From positions 1 to 64,000 of the forward strand of contig NZ_SMKV01000030.1 of the NCBI RefSeq assembly GCF_004348445.1: 64,000 nucleotides of DNA, in the 5' to 3' direction. Under the pieces are notes generated by a model. That model was not told the origin of the DNA, searched no databases, and saw only the letters and a program-made list of their open reading frames with translations. Every line of letters begins with the position of its first letter. Positions within the stretch are counted from its first letter, which is position 1. This DNA is from Saccharopolyspora aridisoli. GTDB taxonomy: Bacteria; Actinomycetota; Actinomycetes; Mycobacteriales; Pseudonocardiaceae. Positions 17,742-25,985 of the stretch are shown here, piece by piece. The position numbers and the translations under genes are program-made.

Positions 17742-18600
17742 AGAAGTCGATCTGGCTCCGGTACTCCTTCGCCAGCTCCTGCAGGCGGGCCACGGTGTCG
17801 TGGCGCTCCAGCGCGGCACCGCGCAGCCGGTCCCACGCGTCGTTGAACAGGTTGAAGTCGTCCTCGTCGTCCAGGTACAGCCCGCCTGCGACGTGCTCGA
17901 CGAAGACGAAGTCCTTGGTGCCGTCGGAGAACCGCATGATCGTGAAGTCGTTGGGCACGTACGGCAGCCGCACGTCGAACGGCAGGATGTGCACGTAGGC
18001 CTTCGGATACCGGGTCTGCAGGTCCAGCAGGTGCTCCACCTGGTCCAGCGCGACCGACGGGTTCGGGCCGCCCGGCATCCGGTGGAAGGCGGCTTCGCTG
18101 AGCACGAAGCGGTAGTAGGGCGGGCGCGGCAGGTCGAAGATCCGCCTGCGGTCCAGCCGGTTGCGCACCAGCGCGGTGACGTCGGTGGCGCGGTCCTCGG
18201 AGAACTGGGTGAGCATGTAGTGCTCTGACTGCAACGGGCCCGGGATGCGCTCGCCGTGCCAGCTGAGGATCTCAGTGGCGGCCGGTTCGAGGTCGGTGAA
18301 CGTGCGGAACCACTGCGGCACCGCCGAGCGGTAGCCGGACCACTGGCCGCGTTGCCCGGAGCTGGATCGCGCGAGCTCCAGCATCAGATCGGCTTCGGCC
18401 CTGCCGGTGTGGAACGCCTCCAGCATCTTCTGCAGCTCGGCCTTCTTGACCGCGACCGTGCCCGTCTCGAGCTTGTTGATCTTGCCTTGGCTGCATCCGA
18501 GCAGCTCGGCGACGTCCTGCTGGGTCATGCCCGCGGCCTGCCGCGCGCGGCGAATCTCGTTCCCGAGCTGCCTGCGTCGCGAAGTTACCGTGCTCGGCAC
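17740..18600 (-). CDS. XRE-family regulator with DUF5753 domain
   Basis: 286-aa DNA-binding protein. Residues 10-65 are a helix-turn-helix (LGNEIRRARQAAGMTQQDVAELLGCSQGKINKLETG). The rest is the DUF5753 domain (IPGPLQSEHYMLTQFSEDRA, RRIFDLPRPPYYRFVLSEAAFHRM, VEHVAGGLYL). This is the WhiJ-like class that works with a small DUF397 protein, here encoded 167 bases upstream on the same strand. GATTAATC palindromes flank it and the DUF397 gene. Such pairs often affect development or secondary metabolism in Streptomyces; the target here is unknown. Confidence 0.9.
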   Translation of the reverse strand: MPSTVTSRRRQLGNEIRRARQAAGMTQQDVAELLGCSQGKINKLETGTVAVKKAELQKMLEAFHTGRAEADLMLELARSSSGQRGQWSGYRSAVPQWFRTFTDLEPAATEILSWHGERIPGPLQSEHYMLTQFSEDRATDVTALVRNRLDRRRIFDLPRPPYYRFVLSEAAFHRMPGGPNPSVALDQVEHLLDLQTRYPKAYVHILPFDVRLPYVPNDFTIMRFSDGTKDFVFVEHVAGGLYLDDEDDFNLFNDAWDRLRGAALERHDTVARLQELAKEYRSQIDF

Positions 18601-18732
18601 CAGACCTCCGCTCGTGTGCTCTTGCCGTCACCACGTCTGACAAGCGCAAACGCGTTTGTCAAGAACAACACTGTAATGCACACGGAAGTGGGTGCGCGGC
18701 AAGCAGGTCACGCCGGTGATCCGCGCTGGCGG

Positions 18733-18742
18733 TGATTAATCA
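18733..18742. promoter_or_regulatory. GATTAATC palindrome 2
   Basis: TGATTAATCA lies 133 bases before the XRE start and just after the DUF397 stop, in the XRE promoter region. Candidate self-operator. Confidence 0.5.
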
Positions 18743-18767
18743 AGGAACGGCTGTGAGCTGCGAAGAT

Positions 18768-19001
18768 CTAGTCGATGTCGAAGGTCCCCGCCCTCATGTC
18801 GGTGAGGAATCGATTCCAACTGGTCGTGTCGAAGTTGAGCAGGACGTCACCGGTGAAGCGTTTGCTGTCGCGGACCCCGACACGTCCTGGGCTCGTCAAG
18901 TTCACCTCGACGCAGTTCCCCCCGTTCGGTCCGCAGGTGGACGCCGAAGTCCAGCCCGTGGCGCTGAAGGCGGGGCTCGCGGTCGGTTCCGGGTGAAGCA
19001 T
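18768..19001 (-). CDS. DUF397 protein
   Basis: 77-aa protein of the DUF397 family. The opening WTSASTCGPNGGNCVEVNL, then VGVRDSK and the C-terminal FDTTSWNRFLTDMRAGTFD, are the family pattern. These small proteins typically accompany XRE/DUF5753 regulators and may act as their partner or antagonist. ATG 19001 has a GGAAGGG upstream. The perfect palindrome at 19049-19064 sits 48 bases before the start. Confidence 0.9.
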   Translation of the reverse strand: MLHPEPTASPAFSATGWTSASTCGPNGGNCVEVNLTSPGRVGVRDSKRFTGDVLLNFDTTSWNRFLTDMRAGTFDID

Positions 19002-19048
19002 CGCGGTACATCCCTTCCGAATCTCTCGACTCCGTGGCGCAGATGTGC

Positions 19049-19064
19049 TTACGATTAATCGTAA
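19049..19064. promoter_or_regulatory. GATTAATC palindrome 3 (16-bp perfect)
   Basis: TTACGATTAATCGTAA, a perfect 16-base palindrome, between the divergent DUF397 gene and a 58-aa small gene. Best candidate operator of the XRE/DUF397 pair. Confidence 0.6.
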
Positions 19065-19082
19065 ACGATCCGAGGAGGGATC

Positions 19083-19259
19083 ATGCCACTCGAGTTGACC
19101 GGGGCGCCCTGGGGGCGCCGACGGGCAGCCCGGCATGGATTGCGCATGGGTCTTGCATACCGCTGCACGAGTGAGAGTGCGGCAGGCGCATGCGATTTCG
19201 TGGCAGGACCGGCAGGTCGGTGTCGCGCGTGCGATGTGCGTGCTCCCCTTCGGGCATGA
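19083..19259 (+). CDS. small Cys-containing ORF (58 aa)
   Basis: Unrecognised 58-aa reading frame with a strong AGGAGGGA five bases before the ATG. It contains four cysteines in its second half (YRC, GAC, RCRAC), a spacing that could bind zinc. It is divergent from the DUF397 gene and shares its promoter palindrome. The length and lack of recognised homologs make it tentative; the ribosome site is the main support. Confidence 0.4.
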   Translation: MPLELTGAPWGRRRAARHGLRMGLAYRCTSESAAGACDFVAGPAGRCRACDVRAPLRA

Positions 19260-19438
19260 CAGAATCGGGAATATTCCTTCATATGGAGCCCTACCGTGCG
19301 GCCGATGCTTGGCGGTGATCGCAGGCATCGTCGTTCGGGATTTCACCTGAACAGCGCAAAACCCGAATCGTGGGCGACTAGCGAATCGGGCAAGACGACA
19401 CGACGCGGCGGGACACGGCAGCGAAGGGGAGTGTGCGG

Positions 19439-19660
19439 ATGCATCCGTTCCATTGGGTTCCGGCGCGCGGGGAGCGTCACGCGAGCACCGACTACCGGCC
19501 GTCCGGGGGGTACCCGGCGGGGAGCACCATCACCACGCTCTGCGACCGCGAGATGCGTGCCGAGGTGGGCGAGGTGGCGTGGCTGTGGAACACGTGCCCT
19601 GCGTGCAACGCCGAAGCGCACCGCATGGTCGGCGGAGCCCGGCAAACCGCGACCGTCTAG
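19439..19660 (+). CDS. small zinc-finger-like protein
   Basis: 73-aa protein with LCDREM and CPACNAEAH, a likely Cys/His zinc site, preceded by the aromatic N-terminus HPFHWVPARGERHAS. Small proteins of this kind are frequent near XRE/DUF397 gene pairs in Pseudonocardiales. AAGGGGA lies upstream; the frame could also begin at GTG 19433. Function unknown. Confidence 0.6.
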   Translation: MHPFHWVPARGERHASTDYRPSGGYPAGSTITTLCDREMRAEVGEVAWLWNTCPACNAEAHRMVGGARQTATV

Positions 19661-19759
19661 GGGTCGTCGGAGGAAGGGGTTGGGCGGTGCGAGTTGAGTC
19701 CCGCCCCCGGAGCAGCGGCCAACGCCGCGTTCTCGAAGAGCCCCAGGGCTTGGGGAGGA

Positions 19760-20443
19760 TCAGGCCTGGGCCTCTTTCGAGGCGCCACCTTCCAAGGCCA
19801 CCAGTGCCGTCCGGTTTCGCGGGATCCGGTCGGCGACATCGGCGAGGGGCTGATACCTGGAGGTTCCCGCGCGCGTGGACTTGGCCCGGTACATGGCCTG
19901 GTCCGCGGCGGTGACGAGCTGGTGCATCCGGTGCGCCGGCAGCACCGCGACCCCCGCGCTGGCCGTGCAGCGGATCGGCATCTCCGACATGACCTCCGCC
20001 GAGGCGATGGCGGCGCAGAGCTCGGTGGCCAGCGCATCCGCGTCATGAGGTGCCTCGCCGCTGAGCAGCACCACGAACTCGTCCCCACCGAGCCGGGCTG
20101 CGCATGCCGCGTGCCCGGCTTTCTCGTTGATCCGGTGGGCCACCGCGACCAGAACGCTGTCGCCGAAGTCGTGGCCGTAGAGGTCGTTGGTCTCCTTCAG
20201 CCCGTCCAGGTCCAGCAGGATCATGGCGATGTGATCGCTCGGGCGGGTGGTGGCCCGCTGGTGGTCCAGCGCGCGCTGGAGGCCCGCGCGATTGGCCAAG
20301 CCGGTGAGCGGATCGGTGTGCGCGGCGCGATCGGCCACCACGAGCCGTTGTTCGAGCTCGCGACGTTTGCGGCGGGAGTCGAACAGCGCTGCCGAGAGGA
20401 TCGCGCAGAGGGCTAACGCGCAGACCGCGACGAGCACGCTCAT
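19760..20443 (-). CDS. diguanylate cyclase (GGDEF domain)
   Basis: 227-aa protein making cyclic di-GMP from GTP. One membrane helix (MSVLVAVCALALCAILSAAL) is followed by a short basic linker and a GGDEF domain: DPLTGLANRAGL, LDLDGLKETNDLYGHDFGD and the active site RLGGDEFVVLL. The active-site motif is intact, so it should be catalytic. No sensor domain is present; the membrane helix may localise it. ATG 20443 is used because the long upstream frame is compositionally poor. Confidence 0.9.
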   Translation of the reverse strand: MSVLVAVCALALCAILSAALFDSRRKRRELEQRLVVADRAAHTDPLTGLANRAGLQRALDHQRATTRPSDHIAMILLDLDGLKETNDLYGHDFGDSVLVAVAHRINEKAGHAACAARLGGDEFVVLLSGEAPHDADALATELCAAIASAEVMSEMPIRCTASAGVAVLPAHRMHQLVTAADQAMYRAKSTRAGTSRYQPLADVADRIPRNRTALVALEGGASKEAQA

Positions 20444-20632
20444 CGGGCCGCCCGGTCCTGGGGCCAAGCCGGGCGAATCTGATGCACGCGGCGAACCGTC
20501 CGCCGCGACAACCGGATCATCCCTCGGCCTCCTCCCGCGCGCCGGGGCCGATTGCCGGGCACCGGATCCCGCTGACGGATCAAGATCGACGATCGTCCTG
20601 CTGCTGCTACTGTCCCGGACTGACATTGCAGA

Positions 20633-20668
20633 TGCAAGAACGTTTGCAAGAACACCTGCAAGCACGGA
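20633..20668. repeat. three tandem 12-bp direct repeats
   Basis: TGCAAGAACGTT, TGCAAGAACACC and TGCAAGCACGGA follow each other without a gap, ending 30 bases before the DUF397 start codon. The period is a little over one helical turn, as for a multi-site activator or repressor. Confidence 0.6.
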
Positions 20669-20698
20669 CGCGATTTCGCCCGAAAGTTGGAGGCATCC

Positions 20699-20950
20699 AT
20701 GCCGGAGTCCGCAGTGCCGGAGACTCCGCGGTGGGCAGACCTGAGCTGGCGGTCTGACCTGCGCTGGCGCAAGAGCGCGCACAGCAATCCGAGCGGGAAC
20801 TGCGTCGAGGTGGCCGAGCTGGAGCGCGGGCGGATCGCCGTGCGCAACTCCCGCTTCGAACAGGGGCCAGTGCTGGTCTACACGCGAGAAGAAATCGCCG
20901 CTTTTCTCGAAGGGGTTAAAGAAGGCGACTTCGATGATCTAATCTGCTGA
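20699..20950 (+). CDS. DUF397 protein (second pair)
   Basis: 83-aa DUF397 protein: LRWRKSAHSNPSGNCVEVAEL, then IAVRNSR and the C-terminal FLEGVKEGDFDDL. GGAGG lies at 20689 before ATG 20699. It is followed 54 bases on by an XRE/DUF5753 gene on the same strand, the usual partnership. Three 12-base direct repeats precede it and probably set its expression. Confidence 0.9.
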   Translation: MPESAVPETPRWADLSWRSDLRWRKSAHSNPSGNCVEVAELERGRIAVRNSRFEQGPVLVYTREEIAAFLEGVKEGDFDDLIC

Positions 20951-21004
20951 CTGGCTTTGGCGGCGATCGGACGCCGCATTGCTCCCGATGGGGGTATCGA
21001 CACG

Positions 21005-21898
21005 ATGAGCATCGAGCCGGAGAGACAGGGCAGGCAGCAAGGTGGGTCCACCGCTGGGCCCACCGTGCTGCGCATCGCGCTGGGCGGTCAGCTTCGGCGC
21101 CTGCGTGAACAGCGCGGGATCAGCCGCGAGGCCGCCGGTGATGCCATCCGCGGGTCGCACGCGAAGATCAGCCGTCTCGAACTGGGGCGGGTCAGCTTCC
21201 GGGAACGCGATCTCAACGACTTGCTCACCCTCTACGGCGTCCAGGACTCCGACGAGCGCGCGGCGTTCCTGTCGCTGGCTCGGCAGGCCAACGAGCCCGG
21301 CTGGTGGCACCAGTACGGTGACCTGCTGCCGTCGTGGTTCGAGACCTACCTCGGCCTGGAGCAGGCCGCCGAGATCATCCGCACCTACGAGGCGCAGTTC
21401 GTGCCTGGCCTGCTGCAGACCCCCGACTACGCGCGCGCGGTGATCCTGCTGGGGCACGGGCAGGAACCGTCGGCCGAGGTCGACCGACGGGTCGCGCTGC
21501 GGATGCGTCGCCAGGACATCCTCACCCGACCGGAACCGCCGACGCTGTGGGCGGTCATCGACGAGGCCGCGCTGCGCCGCCCGATCGGCGGTGAGCGGAT
21601 CATGCGCGGGCAGATCGAGCACTTGGTCCGCATCTCCGAACTCCCCAACGTGACCGTGCAGCTGCTGCCCTACAGCGTCGGCGGGCACGCCGCGGCGGGC
21701 GGCCCGTTCACCATCGTGCGGTTCCCCGAGTCGGACCTGCCCGACGTGGTCTACCTGGAACAGCTGACCAGCGCGCTGTACCTGGACAAGCGCAACGACC
21801 TGGACCAGTACCAGGCGGTGATGAACCTGCTCAGCGTGCAGGCGGCGACACCTCAGGACACCACGCAGCTGCTGCGCGAGTTGATGCACGAGTACTGA
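21005..21898 (+). CDS. XRE-family regulator with DUF5753 domain (second pair)
   Basis: 297-aa regulator. Helix-turn-helix at about residues 25-80 (LGGQLRRLREQRGISREAAGD, SHAKISRLELGRVSF), then DUF5753 (FETYLGLEQAAEIIRTYEAQFVPGLLQTPDYAR, VVYLEQLTSALYLDKRNDL). It follows a DUF397 gene and precedes a DUF574 methyltransferase by 18 bases, so the three form one operon. The DUF5753 domain may sense a ligand or bind the DUF397 partner; neither is established here. Confidence 0.92.
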   Translation: MSIEPERQGRQQGGSTAGPTVLRIALGGQLRRLREQRGISREAAGDAIRGSHAKISRLELGRVSFRERDLNDLLTLYGVQDSDERAAFLSLARQANEPGWWHQYGDLLPSWFETYLGLEQAAEIIRTYEAQFVPGLLQTPDYARAVILLGHGQEPSAEVDRRVALRMRRQDILTRPEPPTLWAVIDEAALRRPIGGERIMRGQIEHLVRISELPNVTVQLLPYSVGGHAAAGGPFTIVRFPESDLPDVVYLEQLTSALYLDKRNDLDQYQAVMNLLSVQAATPQDTTQLLRELMHEY

Positions 21899-21916
21899 GC
21901 GATGCGAGGGATGCCG

Positions 21917-22759
21917 ATGAACGAGCAGGGTGGCCGGCTGCCGGTCGAGATCGACAGCACCGTCGCGCACGAGGCGCGGGTCTACGACTACTGGTTGGGC
22001 GGCAAGGACAACTTCGCGGCCGACCGCGCGCTGGGCGATGCGATCGCCGAGCACATCCCGACCATCAAGACCATGGCGCGGGCGAACCGGGCGTTCGTCG
22101 GGCGCGCCGTGCGATACCTGGTGCAGGAGTGCGGCATCCGGCAGTTCCTCGACATCGGTACTGGAATTCCCACCAGCGGCAACGTGCACGAGGTCGCGCA
22201 GAGCGCTGAACCGAGCAGCCGCGTGGTCTACGTCGACAACGACCCGATCGTCCTCGCGCACGCACGCGCGCTGATGACCAGCACCGACGAGGGCGCGACC
22301 CGGTTCATCTTCGCCGACCTGCACGACCCGGACTCGATCCTGTCCGACCCGGCGCTGGCCGAAACGCTCGACCTGACGCAGCCGACCGCCGTGATGCTGG
22401 TGGCGGTGCTGATGTACTTCCGGGAGAACTCGGAGGTCGAGCAGGTGCTCGGCAAGCTGGTGGACGCGGTTTCCTCGGGCAGCTACCTGACGATCACCCA
22501 CCCCACCGCCGACTTCGACCCGGAAGCGATGGCAGGCGTGGTGGCCTCCGCCCAGCAGTCCGGAATCCCGTTCCAGCCGCGCGGACAGGACGAGGTCGCG
22601 GCCCTCTTCGAGGGCATGGACCTGGTAGAGCCCGGAGTGGCGCCGGTGCTGGCGTGGCGGCCCGACCCGGAGCCGTCCGGGATCACCAAGCTCCACCCGG
22701 AGCACGAGGTCGACCCGCGCAGCGCTTACTACTGGGCCGCCATGGCCCGCAAGCGCTAA
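21917..22759 (+). CDS. SAM-dependent methyltransferase, DUF574 family (second copy)
   Basis: 280-aa methyltransferase, homologous to the one at 8643-9485: ARVYDYWLGGKDNFAADRA, FLDIGTGIPTSGNVHEVAQ, RVVYVDNDPIVLAHARAL. ATG 21917 follows a GAGGG at the right distance; ATGs at 21902 and 21911 are in frame. It is the last gene of a DUF397-XRE-methyltransferase operon, a common trio in actinomycetes, so it may be an effector of that regulator. Its 3' end overlaps the next, convergent gene by 4 bases. Substrate unknown. Confidence 0.88.
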   Translation: MNEQGGRLPVEIDSTVAHEARVYDYWLGGKDNFAADRALGDAIAEHIPTIKTMARANRAFVGRAVRYLVQECGIRQFLDIGTGIPTSGNVHEVAQSAEPSSRVVYVDNDPIVLAHARALMTSTDEGATRFIFADLHDPDSILSDPALAETLDLTQPTAVMLVAVLMYFRENSEVEQVLGKLVDAVSSGSYLTITHPTADFDPEAMAGVVASAQQSGIPFQPRGQDEVAALFEGMDLVEPGVAPVLAWRPDPEPSGITKLHPEHEVDPRSAYYWAAMARKR

Positions 22760-23442
22760 CCGGCCCGGCGGTGGGCGGTCGGGCCGAGCTCGCGCGGTGG
22801 TGCCGGTTCGTCGGGATCGTCCGTCGTGGCGGTGTCCTCACCCGGGCGGACGCCGTGGCCGGGGCCGGTTCCGCCGTCGCGGTGGTCGTGGCGGATGACC
22901 AGCAGCAGCACCAGCGCCGCCACCAGCGGCAGGTGCGAGACGAGTCGACCGGCGGTGACGACGCCGGCCACCAGGTCTTGGACGCTGACGAAGGTGAGCA
23001 CGGCGAGGAACGCGCCGAGCACCGGCACCATCCCGGCACACGCGCGGACCCGCCAGGCCGCCCAGCCGAACCCGGCGCCGAGCGCGAGGTTCCAGGCGGT
23101 GCTCTCGTGGAACACGTGCCCGGCCATCGCCTCGTGGCCACCGGCTCCCAGCAGCTGCGCGACGCCCAACGCGATCTGCACCGCGGCGACGACGCCGAGC
23201 AGCACGCGGGGCCAGCGCCGGACCGCGGGAGCCGGGAACGCCCGCATCACCGACGCGGCCAGGTCTGGGGTGCTCGGCACGGCCCGCACCCGCAACACCC
23301 TGCTCAACGCGACGGCGCGGGTTTCCCAGTCCTGGCACTCGCCGCAGTCGACGAGATGCCGCTCCACCTCGGCCCAGGCCACCGGAGGTTCCTCACCGTC
23401 CGATCGCGCCGACAGCGCCTCACGGCACACGCAACAGTCCAC
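22756..23442 (-). CDS. putative membrane anti-sigma factor with ZAS-like zinc site
   Basis: 228-aa protein. The N-terminus carries Cys pairs (CCVC) and HLVDCGECQDW, the H-x3-C-x2-C pattern of zinc-binding anti-sigma domains. Four to five hydrophobic segments follow (LLGVVAAVQIALGVAQLLGA, WNLALGAGFGWAAW, VPVLGAFLAVLTFV, LVAALVLLLVI), then a disordered tail. It lies 436 bases downstream of an ECF sigma factor on the same strand and is probably its membrane-bound regulator. The multi-span layout is unusual for a classical anti-sigma factor. Confidence 0.7.
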   Translation of the reverse strand: MDCCVCREALSARSDGEEPPVAWAEVERHLVDCGECQDWETRAVALSRVLRVRAVPSTPDLAASVMRAFPAPAVRRWPRVLLGVVAAVQIALGVAQLLGAGGHEAMAGHVFHESTAWNLALGAGFGWAAWRVRACAGMVPVLGAFLAVLTFVSVQDLVAGVVTAGRLVSHLPLVAALVLLLVIRHDHRDGGTGPGHGVRPGEDTATTDDPDEPAPPRELGPTAHRRAG

Positions 23443-23878
23443 ACCGCTACTGTCGCTCCCCGCGGCCCAGGAGTTCCCACCGGGTCACCCGGAGTCCGAG
23501 GTGCTGTGAGCGGGGGGTCGGGAGCGGGCATATCGTGATCAATGTCTTGTGGCGCTCGGACAGAACAGGTCAGACCGCCCCAGCCACGCCAACTCCCACC
23601 TGAAGTGCGCAGCCGGTTCCTGCTCGGGCCTTCCTGGTCCGGTCAGGTGGCGTCCCAGGCGTAGCGGACGCGAGGGCCGAGTCGTCGAACCAGGGTGACG
23701 CCGTGATCGATGTCCTGCGTGGTGCTCCGGTTCACGAGGACGATCGGCGAATCGCGTCCATACCGGTCGAGCACAGCTGGGCCGACGTCCGGGATCTGGA
23801 ATAACGGGCTCGCGCCTGGCTTCGCGCTGCTGCGGCGCAACGTGCTCGTGCGGCGAAGACCGCGCTCGTGCGATCAGT
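23443..23878. other. intergenic region with possible gene remnant
   Basis: No clear gene. A 65-codon minus-strand frame (23643-23840) reads DRYGRDSPIVLVNRSTT, which looks coding-like but has no ribosome site I can identify and no recognised family. Two imperfect copies of CGTGATCRATGTCYTG occur at about 23534 and 23702. Confidence 0.35.
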
Positions 23879-24430
23879 TCAGCCGGTTTCCTCGTCTTGG
23901 TGGGTTCGGGTGGACAGGAGTTGGTCGCGGGCTCTGGCGACTCGGGAGCGGATGGTGCCGACCGGGCAACCGGTGATGTGGGCGGCTTCGGCGTAGGGGA
24001 GGCCCAGGACCTGGGTGAGGACCAGGGCTTCGCGGCGTTCCGGGTCGAGGTCGCTCAGCAGCAGGTTGAGCTCGACGATGTTCTCGAAACCCGTGTCCGG
24101 CGAGGTCGGCTCGGTGGCCGGAGTGGTGTGGGTGGTGCGCGGGCGGGAGCGCTCGTAGCGGATCTGGTCTACGACCACGCGGCGGGCGATCGTGAGCAAC
24201 CAGGTGCGGGCCGAGGAGCGGGCGTTGAACCGGCGGACGCTGCGGAACGCGCGCAGGAACGTCTCCTGAGCGAGGTCGTCGGCGAGGTGCGGTCCGGTCA
24301 GGTGCGCGACGAAGCGCCAGACGTCGTGCTGGCTCTCCCGGATGAAGGACTCCATGGCGTGCGGGTCACCGCGACGCGCCTGCAGCGCGAGCTCGGTCAG
24401 CCGCGCGTTCGCGTCCTCGGAACGACTCAT
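23879..24430 (-). CDS. ECF-family RNA polymerase sigma factor
   Basis: 183-aa extracytoplasmic-function sigma factor. Region 2 reads DDLAQETFLRAFRSVRRF and SARTWLLTIARRVVVDQIRYERSR. Region 4 reads LDPERREALVLTQVLGLPYAEAAHITGCPVGTIRSRVARARDQL. The gene precedes a membrane protein with a zinc anti-sigma-like motif. The ligand or stress is unknown. The signature CPVGTIRSRVARAR is standard for group IV factors. Confidence 0.93.
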   Translation of the reverse strand: MSRSEDANARLTELALQARRGDPHAMESFIRESQHDVWRFVAHLTGPHLADDLAQETFLRAFRSVRRFNARSSARTWLLTIARRVVVDQIRYERSRPRTTHTTPATEPTSPDTGFENIVELNLLLSDLDPERREALVLTQVLGLPYAEAAHITGCPVGTIRSRVARARDQLLSTRTHQDEETG

Positions 24431-24551
24431 AACCGGGCAGGCTAGTCGGCTCCGAACGGCTTGCGATCAGCTGATCGACTGAGCGTGATCACCCCCACCG
24501 GCTCCGGGCCCGGTTTTTCCCGGGTGTGGGGGAAGTTCCCACCGCTCGCCG

Positions 24552-25934
24552 TCAGTCGCGGGAACGGGCTCCGTGGGCGAAGCCGGCGGAGTCGTGCCCC
24601 CGGACGGGCGCGGGCTGCGCTTCCAGCCTCGGCAGCGCGCGGCGCAGGTCGTCGAGCAGCAGATCGGCCATGTCGTGGCTGAACCCGTTGCGCACCACGA
24701 TTCGCAGCACCGCAAGGTCAGTTCGGTCCTCGGGGAACGCATAGGCCGGAACGAGCCAACCGCTGGTGCGCAGAGCTGCCGAAACGTCGAAAACGGAATA
24801 GTTCCGAACGTCGCGCAGCTTGAACGCGAAGGCCGGGATGTGGCTGCCGTCGGTGAGCAGCTCGAACGGCCCGAGCGCGGCGATCTCGCGGGCCAGCCGC
24901 GTCGCCACGTCGCGGCACTCCTGCTGCACCCGCCGGAATCCGTCGAACCCCAGCCGCAGGAAGCTGAAGTACTGCGCGGCCACCTGGGCTCCCGGCCGGG
25001 AGAAGTTCAACGCGAAGGTCGGCATCTCGCCGCCGAGGTAGTTCACCCGGAACACCAGCTCGTCGGGCAACGCGTCGGGCGTGCGCCACACGACCCAGCC
25101 GACACCCGGGTAGACCAGCCCGTACTTGTGCCCGGAGGTGTTGATCGATGCCACCCGCGGCAGCCGGAAGTCCCACACCAGGTCCGGATCCAGGAACGGC
25201 GCGATCATCGCCCCGGAGGCCCCGTCGACGTGCACCGGCACGTCCGGGCCGCCGCGCGCGGCCAGCTCGTCGAGCGCGTGGCAGACCTCGGCGACGGGTT
25301 CGTAGGAGCCGTCGAAGGTCGAGCCCATGATGGTCACGACGCCGATGGTGTTCTCGTCGACCCGCCGCAGCGCCTCCTCGGCGGAGAGCGTGAAGCGGTC
25401 GCCCTCCATCGGCACGTACCGCGGTTCGACCTCGAAGAAGTTGGCGAACTTCTCCCAGCAGACCTGCACGTTGGCGCCGAGCACGATGTTCGGCGTGCCG
25501 GTTCCCCGCCAGCGGCGCTTGAGCGCGAGGCCGGCGAGCATGCACGCCTCGGACGATCCGGTGGTGGAGCAGCCGACGACGTGGTGCGGGTCGGGCGCGT
25601 GCCACAACCCGGCGAGCATCCGCACGCAGCGGTCCTCCAGAGCCGCGATGCGCGGGTACTCGTCCTTGTCGATCATGTTCTTGTCGAAGCACTCCGACAT
25701 CAGCCGGACGGCCTGCGGTTCCATCCAGGTGGACACGAAGGTCGCCAGGTTCAGCCGCGCGTTGCCGTCGAGCATCAGCTCGTCGTGCACTATCTGGTAA
25801 GCGACTTCCGGGTCGGTTCCCCGGCTGGGGAGGTCGTAGGTGGGCACGTGCACGGGTTCGCGCGCGAAGATCGGGTTCACCGCGAGTTCGCTGCGGTGCG
25901 GGCGAGGCGTGTTGTCCGGATGCGTCAGCGGCAC
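24552..25934 (-). CDS. gadB: glutamate decarboxylase
   Basis: 460-aa PLP-dependent enzyme converting glutamate to GABA and CO2, consuming a proton. The family-specific N-terminus NPIFAREPVHVPTYDLPSRGT, CSTTGSSEACMLAGLALKRRW, PVHVDGASGAMIAPF and the PLP lysine in NTSGHKYGLVYPGVGW are all present. Length fits bacterial GadB. No GABA antiporter is adjacent, so it may serve acid resistance or GABA metabolism with genes elsewhere. Confidence 0.95.
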   Translation of the reverse strand: MPLTHPDNTPRPHRSELAVNPIFAREPVHVPTYDLPSRGTDPEVAYQIVHDELMLDGNARLNLATFVSTWMEPQAVRLMSECFDKNMIDKDEYPRIAALEDRCVRMLAGLWHAPDPHHVVGCSTTGSSEACMLAGLALKRRWRGTGTPNIVLGANVQVCWEKFANFFEVEPRYVPMEGDRFTLSAEEALRRVDENTIGVVTIMGSTFDGSYEPVAEVCHALDELAARGGPDVPVHVDGASGAMIAPFLDPDLVWDFRLPRVASINTSGHKYGLVYPGVGWVVWRTPDALPDELVFRVNYLGGEMPTFALNFSRPGAQVAAQYFSFLRLGFDGFRRVQQECRDVATRLAREIAALGPFELLTDGSHIPAFAFKLRDVRNYSVFDVSAALRTSGWLVPAYAFPEDRTDLAVLRIVVRNGFSHDMADLLLDDLRRALPRLEAQPAPVRGHDSAGFAHGARSRD

Positions 25935-25985
25935 CAGCTCAGGTTGCCCGTGGAAAGGTGCCGCGGCAGCGCCGATCTCACCCGA

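Noticed and set aside
23643-23840. 65-codon minus-strand frame
   Set aside because: Looks partly coding-like but no start signal or family; kept only as a possible remnant.
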